A stretch of 64,000 nucleotides of DNA from Dyella marensis (GTDB lineage Bacteria > Pseudomonadota > Gammaproteobacteria > Xanthomonadales > Rhodanobacteraceae). The stretch covers positions 1 through 64,000 of the forward strand of contig NZ_FONH01000011.1 of assembly GCF_900112865.1 (NCBI RefSeq), given 5' to 3'. The translations under genes and the position numbers were made by a program. The notes beneath the pieces are model-generated. The model was not told where the DNA came from and did no database searches. It was given only the letters and a program-made list of their open reading frames with translations. Each line of letters starts with the position of its first letter. The first letter of the stretch is position 1. Shown piece after piece: positions 42,776 through 50,787 of this stretch.

Positions 42776-43645
42776 TCACTTAGGGACTTCGGGTTTCGGG
42801 GGCCAGGGACCTCTATGGTTTGGCGGCCGCTTGTTCGACGGCCGTCTGCTGGAGTCGCCTTTTTCGTTGCCCGCATCCTGCTTTCTCCGTGAATTGCCTT
42901 TTTCATGGCGGCCTTTCGAACTGGGTCGAGCATTCTTCGTATGCTCCGCTGCCTGCTGTGTTGTCGCCGTTTGCTGTACAGCTTGAACGGTCTTGACCGC
43001 TATAGCCGTCGCGGTCGTGGCCGCCAGCGCGGTACACGTCGTGTTTGCCGCGCATTGCGCGGCCGTTTCCGCCAACGCTCCGGTGCCCAGGGTAGCACCG
43101 CTCGCGGTCGCGCCCGCAGTTACCGTGGCGCTGCTCGCAGCGGCGCCTTCCGCAGCAACAGCAACGGTTCCTTCCGCTGCGACAACTTCGCCCGCTTCCA
43201 TACTGGCAATGAGGTATTCGATCCCTTCGAAAGCCAGAATGGCTTCACCGATGCAGAAGTCCTCGATGCAGCGCCCGGACGGATCGGTGTGCGACAAAGG
43301 AGCGTTCTGGGCATAAACATATCGATTGTGGCCATGTATCTCGCCGGGCCTCACCGGATCCGGATCTATGCTCAGGAAGCGCCCCACCACAGGATCGTAA
43401 TAGCGAGCCTGCATATAGATGAGGTTGGTATCAGGGTCATTCACATGCCCCGTATATCCAGGGCCACTTTGAGCGGTGCCTAATATCTGAGAACCATAAG
43501 GACGGTAGTCGTAGCTGCCGATGATCTTGCCGGTGCTATCGGTCTCCAGCAGAGGTGTTCCCTGTGGGTCCGTGTATATGTAAGTCACGTCGCCTGCATT
43601 GACCGATGTGCAGATCAGCAGGATCAGCATGACGAAGCTCTTCAT
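42776..43645 (-). CDS. Secreted RHS-core 'tip' protein with basic C-terminal tail
   Basis: The 289-residue protein has a signal peptide (SFVMLILLICTSVNA), the same RHS core as tip B (VTYIYTDPQGTPLLET, YRPYGSQ, YTGHVND, LIYMQARYYDP, RFLSIDP, HTDPSGR; residues 18-123), then an Ala/Thr-rich stretch with hydrophobic helices (about 124-225) and a strongly basic tail (226-289, many Lys, Arg, Asn, Pro, with HEKGNSRRKQDAGNEKGD). The tail resembles RNase- or nuclease-type toxin ends of polymorphic toxins, but no catalytic set is identified. ATG 43645 or GTG 43651 (with GGGAGAG) are both possible. The SEL1 gene follows as probable immunity. Confidence 0.7.
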   Translation of the reverse strand: MKSFVMLILLICTSVNAGDVTYIYTDPQGTPLLETDSTGKIIGSYDYRPYGSQILGTAQSGPGYTGHVNDPDTNLIYMQARYYDPVVGRFLSIDPDPVRPGEIHGHNRYVYAQNAPLSHTDPSGRCIEDFCIGEAILAFEGIEYLIASMEAGEVVAAEGTVAVAAEGAAASSATVTAGATASGATLGTGALAETAAQCAANTTCTALAATTATAIAVKTVQAVQQTATTQQAAEHTKNARPSSKGRHEKGNSRRKQDAGNEKGDSSRRPSNKRPPNHRGPWPPKPEVPK

Positions 43646-43817
43646 CTTCACCAGCACTCTCCCTGGCTGATTGGCGACCGGCGCCAAAATCCGCTCCACG
43701 CTAGGCAACAAACGACCCCGCTTGCCTGATCATCGAAGCACATGGCGCATCCCTGTTCCCCTGGGCTCGCACCTGGCGTACCGCCCATCGCAAGCTAACA
43801 ACTCAGGAGCACCCCAA

Positions 43818-43836
43818 GCAATGCGCAAGTTATTGC
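43818..43836. promoter_or_regulatory. Shared upstream motif GCAAYGCGCAAGTTATTGC, copy 2
   Basis: Second copy of the 19-base motif, upstream of RHS tip A in the 307-base gap 43646-43952 that also serves the divergent TMEM175-like gene. Ends GCAAT and ATTGC are inverted repeats. Nothing else is supportable in the gap. Confidence 0.5.
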
Positions 43837-43952
43837 TGTGAAACGCAAAATATCTCACCCCAAGTCCAGTTCCCCCTCGTCGCCAATTTCCCCACTGGAC
43901 AAGCCTTTACGCCTCCCGCAGCATCCCGCCCGATCCAGGGGAGCCCCACCGC

Positions 43953-44594
43953 ATGAGCACCAGCGCCAACACCTCGCAACTCGAACGCCTCACCTTCTTC
44001 TCCGACGCCGTCTTCGCCATCGCGATCACCCTGCTGATCATTGAGGTGCATGTGCCGCATGTCAGCGGTGTCGATGACGCCTTGTACTGGCAGGCGCTGG
44101 CCGAGTTGCGTTCCAGCCTGTTCGGCTTCGCCCTGAGTTTTCTGGTGATCGGCATGCTGTGGATGGCGCATCACCGCGTGTTCGGCATGCTGAACGACTA
44201 CAGCCCCAAGCTGATGTGGCCGAACCTGCTGTTGCTGATGACGGTGGCGTTCATGCCGTTCGCCACGGCATTGATGAGTTCCAATCCGTTGGCGCGAGTG
44301 CCGGAGCTGTTCTATTCGGGGACCCTGCTGGTGGCGGGGTTGCTGCAGAACCGGCTGTTTGCGATCGCCCTGCGCGCGCCCTATGTGCGCGTTGACGTGC
44401 CACCGGAAGAAATCACGGCGGCGCGCTGGCGCTCGTGGGGTTTGCCCACGGCCGCCACGCTGTCGCTGGTCGCCGCCTGGTTCGCGCCCGGCTGGAACGA
44501 TTTTCTGTTGATCGGCATTCCGTTCCTGGTGCGGCTGTATGCTGCCGCGGGCCGGCGCCACGCGCTTCGCGAGCAGGTGGCCGCCGGCGCCTGA
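43953..44594 (+). CDS. TMEM175-family potassium channel-like protein (DUF1211)
   Basis: The 213-residue inner-membrane protein carries the family signature RLTFFSDAVFAIAITLLIIE at residues 12-31, where the FSD motif lines helix 1, followed by five more hydrophobic helices (about 55-75, 90-108, 118-135, 160-178, 185-200). Bacterial members form tetrameric K+ channels (known). Single-repeat proteins of about 200 residues are the bacterial norm. It is followed by an unrelated membrane gene after 18 bases, likely the same transcript. Confidence 0.88.
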   Translation: MSTSANTSQLERLTFFSDAVFAIAITLLIIEVHVPHVSGVDDALYWQALAELRSSLFGFALSFLVIGMLWMAHHRVFGMLNDYSPKLMWPNLLLLMTVAFMPFATALMSSNPLARVPELFYSGTLLVAGLLQNRLFAIALRAPYVRVDVPPEEITAARWRSWGLPTAATLSLVAAWFAPGWNDFLLIGIPFLVRLYAAAGRRHALREQVAAGA

Positions 44595-44612
44595 TCGCAA
44601 CCCGGAGTGGGC

Positions 44613-45272
44613 ATGTCCACACGCTTTCGCCTGTTCGCCGCCGCGGCCGCTGCGCTGGGGTGGTTCGCGCTGATCCTGCAATGGCTGCTGTCGATCCAGC
44701 TCACCATGGAGAAAGGCGAGGGCGCGCTGGCCGGTACGTGGATCTACTTCGGCTTCTACACGATCCTGACCAATATCCTGGTCGCGCTGGCTTTCACCGC
44801 CGGCGCGATCGGCCCGCGCGGCATGGTCACCCGCTTCTTCAATCGCCCCGGCACCTGCACGGCGGTGGCGATGAGCATCGTGGTGGTGAGCGCGGTCTAC
44901 AACGTGATGCTGCGGCAGCTGTGGCACCCGCAAGGCTGGCAGCTGTTTGCCGACGCCACGCTGCATGACGCGATGCCGCTGGCGTTCCTGGCGTACTGGT
45001 GGATCGCGGTGCCGAAGGCGTCGCTGGCCTGGCGGCAGATTCCGGCCTGGCTCGGCTATCCGGCCGCCTACTTCGCCTATGCGCTGGCGCGCGGTGCGCT
45101 CAACGGCTGGTATCCCTACCCCTTCCTCGACGTGACCAATCTCGGCTACGTGCAGGTGGTGATCAACGCATTGCTGGTGCTGTTGTTCTTCATCGCCGTG
45201 GCGGTGGCGCTGATGGGCCTGGCGCGCTGGCAGGCGCGGCGTGCGGCGCAGGCGTCCACCCAGCCGGCCTGA
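44613..45272 (+). CDS. Pr6Pr family membrane protein
   Basis: The 219-residue protein has six predicted helices. The segments ALILQWLLSI, FGFYTILTNILVALAF, LRQLWHPQGWQLFADATLHD (here PQGWQLFADATLHDAMP) and YFAYALARGALNGWYPYPFL identify the Pr6Pr (FAR-17a/AIG1-related) group. These proteins have no settled function; eukaryotic relatives are lipid hydrolases or carrier-like. GGAG lies 7 bases before ATG 44613, which I prefer to the GTG two codons earlier. It probably shares a transcript with the TMEM175-like gene. Confidence 0.85.
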   Translation: MSTRFRLFAAAAAALGWFALILQWLLSIQLTMEKGEGALAGTWIYFGFYTILTNILVALAFTAGAIGPRGMVTRFFNRPGTCTAVAMSIVVVSAVYNVMLRQLWHPQGWQLFADATLHDAMPLAFLAYWWIAVPKASLAWRQIPAWLGYPAAYFAYALARGALNGWYPYPFLDVTNLGYVQVVINALLVLLFFIAVAVALMGLARWQARRAAQASTQPA

Positions 45273-45330
45273 CGCTTCCGTCACGCACTTGCGGCAGAAT
45301 GCGCGCACGCGCCAACCACCCCGGACCGCC

Positions 45331-45873
45331 ATGCGTATCCTGCCGATCGGCCTTGCCCTGCTGCTCGCCGCCGCGCACGCCCTTGCCCAGGACGGCGATG
45401 CCGCGGCGTTCTTCGTCAAGCTGTACGCGGAAAAGTGCATGAAGCACTACGCCAAGCCCGACGCACTGAAAGCGGAATTCGAAGCGGCGAAGACACCTGA
45501 GCTGCCGGCCGCCACCGCCGGATTCTTCCTCGGCGGCGCACCGGGCAAAGCTTGGCCGCAGAAAGGGCCGGGCGAGGGGCGTTTCGTGGTGTCGCTGCGC
45601 GACGACGGCATCTGCGCGGTGTTTGCGCAGCACGCCGACGATGTGAGCGTGGAAAAGCACTTCAAGGACCTGGTATCCACCAGCCCGCCGCCGCTTACTG
45701 CCGCCGCGGACAAGGACGAGCATGGGATGTCGCCGACCGGCCCGATCCACACGCTGAGCTACACCTGGTCGCGCCCCGGCGACGACAGCGAGTTGCTGTT
45801 CACCCTCACCACCGCCGTGTCGCCGGATGCGCCCGTGCAGGCGATGGCCTCGCTGGGGCGCACCAAGAAGTAA
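45331..45873 (+). CDS. NMCC_0638-like periplasmic protein
   Basis: The 180-residue protein has a signal peptide (LPIGLALLLAAAHALA, cut before QDGD). The pattern FFVKLYAEKCMKHYAKPDAL, FFLGGAPGKAWPQKGPGEGR, FVVSLRDDGICAVFAQHAD and VEKHFKDLV matches the NMCC_0638 family of small secreted proteins of unknown role as I remember it. Two cysteines (KCMKH, ICAVF) may pair. ATG 45331 starts the signal; it lies 58 bases after the Pr6Pr gene. Convergent with the GST gene 5 bases away. Confidence 0.75.
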   Translation: MRILPIGLALLLAAAHALAQDGDAAAFFVKLYAEKCMKHYAKPDALKAEFEAAKTPELPAATAGFFLGGAPGKAWPQKGPGEGRFVVSLRDDGICAVFAQHADDVSVEKHFKDLVSTSPPPLTAAADKDEHGMSPTGPIHTLSYTWSRPGDDSELLFTLTTAVSPDAPVQAMASLGRTKK

Positions 45874-45878
45874 GCGAC

Positions 45879-46565
45879 TCAACCGGCGGCGCGCAGATCT
45901 TCCAGCCACTCGCCGGCGAGGTGGGTGTGATCCTCGTGGTCGGTATCGCGCCAGGGTTCTTGCAACGCTTCTTCGTACCAGCGACGACAGGAAGGCAGTG
46001 CGCGCAGGCGTGCCGCATAGGCAGCGGACGTGGCTTGCACCGGGAGATCGTAAGTCTGGATGCGATAGACCACCGGCGCGTAGAACGCATCGACCGCGGT
46101 GAAATGCGCGCCAGCGAGAAACGGACCGCCAAAGCGCTGCAGCCCCTCCCCCCACAACTCGTCGAGCCGCGCCAGGTCCGCCTTCAGCGCCTCCGGCTGA
46201 TGGAACAGCCGCACGCGGATGCCGCAGCTCATCGAGGCGTGCTCGCGCAGCGCACCGAAGCCCGAGTGCATCTCCGCCGCGGCGCAGCGCGCCCAGGCAC
46301 GCGCCGCAGGGTCTTCCGGCCACACGCCTGGATGCCGCTCCGCCAGGTATTCGGCGATGCCCAGGGAATCCCACACCACCGTGTCGCCATCGTGCAGGCA
46401 CGGCACCTTGCCGTTCGGCGCGAAGCGGCGGAAGTTCGCCCAGTTATGGTTGCCTTCGAAGGGCACCATCACTTCGTCGAAGGGAATGCCCAGCTCGTGC
46501 AGCAACACCCAGGGCCGCATCGACCAGGATGAGTAGTTCTTGTTGGCGATGTAGAGGGTGTACAT
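45879..46565 (-). CDS. Glutathione S-transferase family protein
   Basis: The 228-residue cytosolic protein has a thioredoxin-fold N-terminal domain (residues 1-80: YIANKNYSSWSMRPWVLLHE, NGKVPCLHDGD, WDSLGIAEYLAERHP) and an all-helical C-terminal domain with FLAGAHFTAVDAFYAPVV. The SSWS motif supplies the catalytic serine used by several bacterial GST classes. It should conjugate or reduce an unknown electrophile with glutathione. Divergent from the hicB-like gene across 164 bases holding a strong palindrome. Confidence 0.9.
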   Translation of the reverse strand: MYTLYIANKNYSSWSMRPWVLLHELGIPFDEVMVPFEGNHNWANFRRFAPNGKVPCLHDGDTVVWDSLGIAEYLAERHPGVWPEDPAARAWARCAAAEMHSGFGALREHASMSCGIRVRLFHQPEALKADLARLDELWGEGLQRFGGPFLAGAHFTAVDAFYAPVVYRIQTYDLPVQATSAAYAARLRALPSCRRWYEEALQEPWRDTDHEDHTHLAGEWLEDLRAAG

Positions 46566-46656
46566 GCCGGCCTCTCTCCGTGCGGTGTGGAAATTGACGG
46601 CTAAGCGTAAGCCGACGCGGGGCTGGAATGCAGCCGTAAAAATCCACGCACTAATT

Positions 46657-46681
46657 CAGGGATGTCTGACAGACATCCCTG
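46657..46681. promoter_or_regulatory. Perfect 11-bp inverted repeat, likely operator
   Basis: CAGGGATGTCT (46657-46667) and its reverse complement (46671-46681) flank GAC. The site is 49 bases upstream of the HicB-like start, between divergent genes. The lack of a U-tract on either side and its place argue for a protein-binding site; HicB proteins often bind such repeats at their own promoter. Confidence 0.6.
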
Positions 46682-46729
46682 GCGGCGCTCCACTATGTTC
46701 CCGGTCCGTCCACATACACCGGAGCAACC

Positions 46730-46987
46730 GTGCGGTACGCAATCAAGCTCGCCCTTGCCGATGGTGCGTACATCGCTACATGCCGCGACCTGCCGGCGTT
46801 CAATAGCGTTGGAAATTCACCGGAAGAAGCGTTACGCGAATCGGTGGATGCCCTGGTCCTGTCGCTATGGGGATATATCGACGAGGGCCGCCCGATCCCT
46901 GAGCCCTCGGCGAAGCAAGGGGACGAACGCTGGGTGAGCGTCCCATCGGGCGACATGGCAGAGATCGGCTTGCGTCAAGCCAAGTAA
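46730..46987 (+). CDS. HicB-like antitoxin, apparently orphan
   Basis: The 85-residue protein has the partial RNase H fold of HicB: YAIKLALADGAYIATCRDLP, then FNSVGNSPEEALRESVDALV. GTG 46730 is the start, with GGAG 6 bases upstream. The C-terminal tail would carry the DNA-binding or HicA-binding part but is short. HicA toxin (about 60 residues with a dsRNA-binding fold) is not found on either side, so this is an orphan or a stand-alone HicB-like regulator. Confidence 0.8.
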   Translation: MRYAIKLALADGAYIATCRDLPAFNSVGNSPEEALRESVDALVLSLWGYIDEGRPIPEPSAKQGDERWVSVPSGDMAEIGLRQAK

Positions 46988-47007
46988 CACCGCCTTCGTC
47001 CAAACGG

Positions 47008-47304
47008 TCAGGTATCGAGAATCACCAACGTACCCCGGCTCCCCGCCGCCACCGCATGCGGCACGCCCGCCGGCACCACATAAAGCTCGCCAGCGCCAAC
47101 CCGCACGACTTCGCCGCCGATCTCCAGCAGCATCTCCCCGTCGAGCACCAGCAAGCCTTCCGGGTAATCGTGGCACTCGTCCGGATATGCCGCCTCGTCC
47201 ATCCGCAGCACTTTGAGTCTGGCATCGCCGAAGCGCGCCAGCACCTGCGACGTCCACGCCTGCGGCAAGGCACCGGCGGCCTTGGCCAGGTCGATCAGCG
47301 CCAT
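47008..47304 (-). CDS. Small cupin-domain protein
   Basis: The 98-residue protein is a single cupin barrel: HDYPEGLLVLDGEMLLEIGG, then GAGELYVVPAGVPHAVA with the conserved G(x)5HxH-like pattern partly kept (His45 and Glu49 region, His87). It probably binds a metal and a small acid, or is a regulatory sensor. ATG 47304 is 7 bases after the EamA gene stop on the same strand, so they are likely co-transcribed. Confidence 0.85.
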   Translation of the reverse strand: MALIDLAKAAGALPQAWTSQVLARFGDARLKVLRMDEAAYPDECHDYPEGLLVLDGEMLLEIGGEVVRVGAGELYVVPAGVPHAVAAGSRGTLVILDT

Positions 47305-47311
47305 GCGCGCC

Positions 47312-48241
47312 TCAGCACTGCTTGGCCGGGGTCGCCGCGATCGATGCGGTGTTTGCCGGCGCGGCCGGGCGCTTGCGCGCATTGGCCAGGATCACGCCGC
47401 CGACAGTGACCGCGCCGCCCACCACGGTGAGCAGGGCCGGACGCTCGCCGAGCCAGACCCAGCCGATCAGCACGGCGATCGGCGGCGAGAAGTAGATGAA
47501 GCTGCTCACCTGCGAGGCGGAGGCGCGCTGCAGCGCCGCGTTCCACGCGATATAGCCGATGAAGGTGGGCGCGATGCCCAGCCACAGCAGCGAGCCGATA
47601 TGCGCCATCGGCGCGTGGGCCAGCGCCTGCGGCAGGCCCAGGCCGAACGGCAGCGCGGCCAGCGCGCCGGCGAAGAAGGTGAAGCCGGTGACGCCGAGCA
47701 TGCTGTTGCGCGCGAACAGCGGCTTCTGGCCGACGAACAGCACCGCCGAACAGACCACGCTTACCAGCACCAGCGCGGCCATCGGCTCGAACTTCACGCC
47801 CTTGCCGCTGGCCAGCACCACGACCACCACGCCGAGCAAGGCGATGCCGAGGCCGGTCAGCGTGCGCGCGGACAAGCGCTCGCGCAGCCACACCGCGGAC
47901 AGCGCCGCGGTGGCGGCGGGAATCAGCGAGATGATGATCGCCGCGGTACCGCTGGCCACGCGTGTTTCGGCAGTGTTGAGGCACAGGTGATAGGCGGTCA
48001 GGCCCAGCACGCCGAGCACGGCCAGCTGCGGCCAGTCCTTGCGCGCCGGCAGCGGCACCCGCTTGACCAGCAGCAGCACGGCGAAGCAAAGCGCGCCAAT
48101 GCCTAAGCGCGCGAAGGCCACTTCGCCCGGGGTGAACGAGCCCAGTGCGTGGGCGATCGCGGCATAGGCCGAGGACCAGGTAAGCAGGGCGATGCCGATA
48201 TAGATCAAGGCGCGCCCGTCGAGGCGTTCCGGGGTGCTCAT
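47312..48241 (-). CDS. EamA-family (DMT) exporter
   Basis: The 309-residue inner-membrane protein has ten predicted helices in two EamA repeats (about residues 10-140 and 155-285). GEVAFARLGIGALCFAVLLL and GVLGLTAYHLCLNTAETRV in the first repeat, and APTFIGYIAWNAALQRASAS with ISFSPPIAVLIGW-like segment in the second, are typical. The family exports amino acids or metabolites; the substrate is not readable. It is divergent from an Lrp/AsnC regulator 111 bases away, which suggests control by an amino acid and an amino-acid substrate. Confidence 0.9.
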   Translation of the reverse strand: MSTPERLDGRALIYIGIALLTWSSAYAAIAHALGSFTPGEVAFARLGIGALCFAVLLLVKRVPLPARKDWPQLAVLGVLGLTAYHLCLNTAETRVASGTAAIIISLIPAATAALSAVWLRERLSARTLTGLGIALLGVVVVVLASGKGVKFEPMAALVLVSVVCSAVLFVGQKPLFARNSMLGVTGFTFFAGALAALPFGLGLPQALAHAPMAHIGSLLWLGIAPTFIGYIAWNAALQRASASQVSSFIYFSPPIAVLIGWVWLGERPALLTVVGGAVTVGGVILANARKRPAAPANTASIAATPAKQC

Positions 48242-48352
48242 GGGGGTGATTCCTGGGGCGGAAACAGAGAGAAATCGTAGATCGGAGCCGGTCACCCCGG
48301 AATGATGAATCAGCGTAGGATGGGCATGTTTCGCCAACGATCGAACTATCCA

Positions 48353-48856
48353 ATGAACGCTCTCACCTACGATTCGAAACCGTCCTGGGACGCCAAGGAT
48401 TGGCAGATCCTGGAGGCCCTGCAGCACGACGCCCGCCTGGGCTACGCCGAGCTGGGTCGCAAGGTGCGCCTGTCCGCGCCGGCCGTGGCCGAGCGGGTCA
48501 AGCGCCTGGAAGAGGCCGGCGTGATCACCGGCTACCGTGCCCAGATCGACCCGCGCCGGCTGGGCTACGACATCGAGGCGATGATCCGCCTGCGCTGCGA
48601 CGGCGGCACCTGCGCGCGCGTCGGCACCCTGGTGGCAGGCATTCCCGAAGTGCTGGACTGCCGCCGTCTGGCGGGCGAGGACTCCGCGCTGCTGCGCGTG
48701 GTGGCGATGTCGGTGCCGCACCTGGAGAACGTGCTGGACCGGCTGCTGAAGATCCACCCCAGCATCAGCACCACCACCCTGGTGGTGCTGCAGACCTCGC
48801 ACGCCAACCGCCCGATCACGCAAGCCATGCGCAACACGGCCAACGCGCTGGGTTGA
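48353..48856 (+). CDS. Lrp/AsnC family transcriptional regulator
   Basis: The 167-residue protein has a winged helix-turn-helix (residues about 15-60: WQILEALQHDARLGYAELGR, KVRLSAPAVAERVKRLEEAG) and a C-terminal RAM ligand domain (about 75-155: AMIRLRCDGG, VLDCRRLAGEDSALLRVVA). It should bind an amino acid and control the divergent EamA exporter. ATG 48353 starts a usual-length protein; ATG 48326, with GGATGG upstream, would add nine residues and cannot be excluded. The proline iminopeptidase gene follows on the same strand. Confidence 0.9.
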   Translation: MNALTYDSKPSWDAKDWQILEALQHDARLGYAELGRKVRLSAPAVAERVKRLEEAGVITGYRAQIDPRRLGYDIEAMIRLRCDGGTCARVGTLVAGIPEVLDCRRLAGEDSALLRVVAMSVPHLENVLDRLLKIHPSISTTTLVVLQTSHANRPITQAMRNTANALG

Positions 48857-48909
48857 ATGCCCACCGATCGCGCGGGTTATGCTCGCGCGATCGCCAAGGA
48901 GCCAAGCGC

Positions 48910-49863
48910 ATGCGCGAGCTGTATCCCCAGATCGAGCCGTACAAGACCCAGCGCATCGCGGTGGATGGCCTGCACACCTTGTTCGTGGAGGAATGCGGCA
49001 ATCCCGACGGACTGCCGGTGATCTTCCTGCACGGCGGCCCGGGCGCGGGCGTATCGCCGTATCACCGCCGCTTCTTCGATCCCCGGCGCTATCGCATCGT
49101 GCTGTTCGACCAGCGCGGCGCCGGCCGCTCCACACCGTTCGCCGAGTTGCGCGACAACACCACCTGGCACCTGGTGGCCGACATCGAAACCATCCGCGAG
49201 GCGCTCGGCATCGAGCGCTGGGTAGTATTCGGCGGCTCCTGGGGCTCGACGCTGGCGCTGGCCTATGCGCAGGCGCACCCGGAACGCGCGCTTGGATTGG
49301 TGTTGCGCGGCATCTGGCTGGTGCGCGACGAGGAACTGCGCTGGTTCAACGAACTGGGCGGCGGCGCGTCCTACGTGCGCCCGGTGGAATGGAGCCGCTA
49401 TCTGGCGCATATCCCCGAAGCCGAGCGCGGCGACATGGTGGAAGCGTATTGGAAGCGCCTGGACGATGCGGATCCGCAGGTGCGCCTGGCCGCCGCGCTG
49501 GCGTGGGATGCGTGGGAAAGCAGTTGCATCGCGCTGGCCGACACGCCTTACGACCCCGCCGATGCGGGCACGCAGGAATCGGCGATCAGCAAGGCGCGCG
49601 CGGAGGTGCACTACTTCCGCCATCGCGCCTTCCTCGAACCCGGGCAGTTGCTGCGCGACGTCGCCAGGATCCGCCACATCCCCTCGACCATCGTGCATGG
49701 CCGCTATGACCTGATCTGCCCGGTGAAGAACGCCTATGACTTGGCCGCGGCGTGGCCGGAAGCGGATTTCCATGTGGTGACCGCGGGACATGCGGCGTAT
49801 GAGACGGAGATTGTGGATGTGCTGGTCCGGGCCACCGACAGCCTCGCCGACCGCTACGCGTAA
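48910..49863 (+). CDS. pip: Proline iminopeptidase (S33)
   Basis: The 317-residue cytosolic enzyme removes N-terminal proline from peptides. The alpha/beta-hydrolase signs are HGGPGAG (oxyanion loop, near residue 40), DQRGAGRS (near 62), the nucleophile elbow GGSWGS (Ser near 110), the acid in VHGRYDLICP (near 268) and the histidine in AGHAAYE (near 296). Length equals Xanthomonas Pip (about 313). ATG 48910 has AAGGAG nine bases upstream. Confidence 0.95.
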   Translation: MRELYPQIEPYKTQRIAVDGLHTLFVEECGNPDGLPVIFLHGGPGAGVSPYHRRFFDPRRYRIVLFDQRGAGRSTPFAELRDNTTWHLVADIETIREALGIERWVVFGGSWGSTLALAYAQAHPERALGLVLRGIWLVRDEELRWFNELGGGASYVRPVEWSRYLAHIPEAERGDMVEAYWKRLDDADPQVRLAAALAWDAWESSCIALADTPYDPADAGTQESAISKARAEVHYFRHRAFLEPGQLLRDVARIRHIPSTIVHGRYDLICPVKNAYDLAAAWPEADFHVVTAGHAAYETEIVDVLVRATDSLADRYA

Positions 49864-49878
49864 GCGGCGTCCGCGCAG

Positions 49879-50631
49879 CTACGGCAACCCGACGTAGCTG
49901 CGCCTGAAATTTACCGCCTGCCCCAACCCCGGCACCTTCCACTCACCCAGCACAGTGAGCTGCCTGCCATCCGGTGCAAGCTTCCAGTGCTGTTCGAGTT
50001 GCGAACCGTCGGCATACTGGATCGACACGCGCATGCCGTCCGCTTCGCGATAGCCGGCGACCATCGCGTTGCCGGCCAGCGATTGGCGGCGCTGGCCGTC
50101 GAGGCGGACGTCCATGTTCTGGCCGTCGGCGAAACGCACCTGGATCGACTGCGCGTCCTGCTGCACCAGCAGGACGTTATCGTGTTCGAGGGTGGGCGGC
50201 AGGGCGTAGTCGCCGCGGAAATCCTGGGCCTTGTCGTCCTTGTCGGTGTCGGCGGATGCGTTCTTGCCGCCGCGACCGCCATGGCCGCCGCCCATATGGC
50301 CGCCGCCGCCCATACCTCCGCCACCCATGCCCCCGGCGCCGGCGCCACGCCCCATGCCGCCACGATGACCGCCACTGCCATGCGCACCTTGCGGCGACGT
50401 GCCGCTCGACGAAGCCGCTGCAGGTGCGGACGCATTGCGCCCCGCCTCGCGCAGCAGTCCTTTGACGGTATCGGCGGTATCGCTGTTGCGATCGTCCAGA
50501 CGCCAGGCGCCCGCATAGGCGGGCGCCTGCTGCGCGTGCAGGTCGCTGGCGATCAGCGCCACCGCGCCGAGGATGGTCAGCTGCAGCAGCAGCAAGAGAA
50601 AGCCGTGGCGGCGGCGGGATCTCCGAGCCAT
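49879..50631 (-). CDS. Secreted Gly/His/Met-rich protein, unknown
   Basis: The 250-residue protein has an N-terminal signal anchor (FLLLLLQLTILGAVALIAS), a short helical part, then a Gly/Met/His-rich stretch (about residues 80-120, GGMGGGG and GGHGG runs) that could bind metal, and a C-terminal beta domain (about 140-250, VLLVQQDAQSIQVRFADG, SIQYADGSQLEQHWKL). It should be periplasmic or anchored. ATG 50631 is the start. Similar proteins are common in this order; no function is known to me. Convergent with pip. Confidence 0.75.
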   Translation of the reverse strand: MARRSRRRHGFLLLLLQLTILGAVALIASDLHAQQAPAYAGAWRLDDRNSDTADTVKGLLREAGRNASAPAAASSSGTSPQGAHGSGGHRGGMGRGAGAGGMGGGGMGGGGHMGGGHGGRGGKNASADTDKDDKAQDFRGDYALPPTLEHDNVLLVQQDAQSIQVRFADGQNMDVRLDGQRRQSLAGNAMVAGYREADGMRVSIQYADGSQLEQHWKLAPDGRQLTVLGEWKVPGLGQAVNFRRSYVGLP

Positions 50632-50787
50632 AAGCACTACCGTTGGTCACCCCTGGATGGGCATACGGGTGATTGACGCGCGAACCAAGCCGCCGGTTGA
50701 CATCGCGCTGACACATCGCAAGAACCGGAGGGCGCCGGCCGCGCCTTCGCGCCATCCTGTGCACCATCGCCAACCGGAATCGCCCCG

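Noticed and set aside
35180-43645. T6SS-delivered RHS effector
   Set aside because: No PAAR, VgrG, Hcp or adaptor gene is near, and each RHS protein has a signal peptide, so Sec export is more likely.
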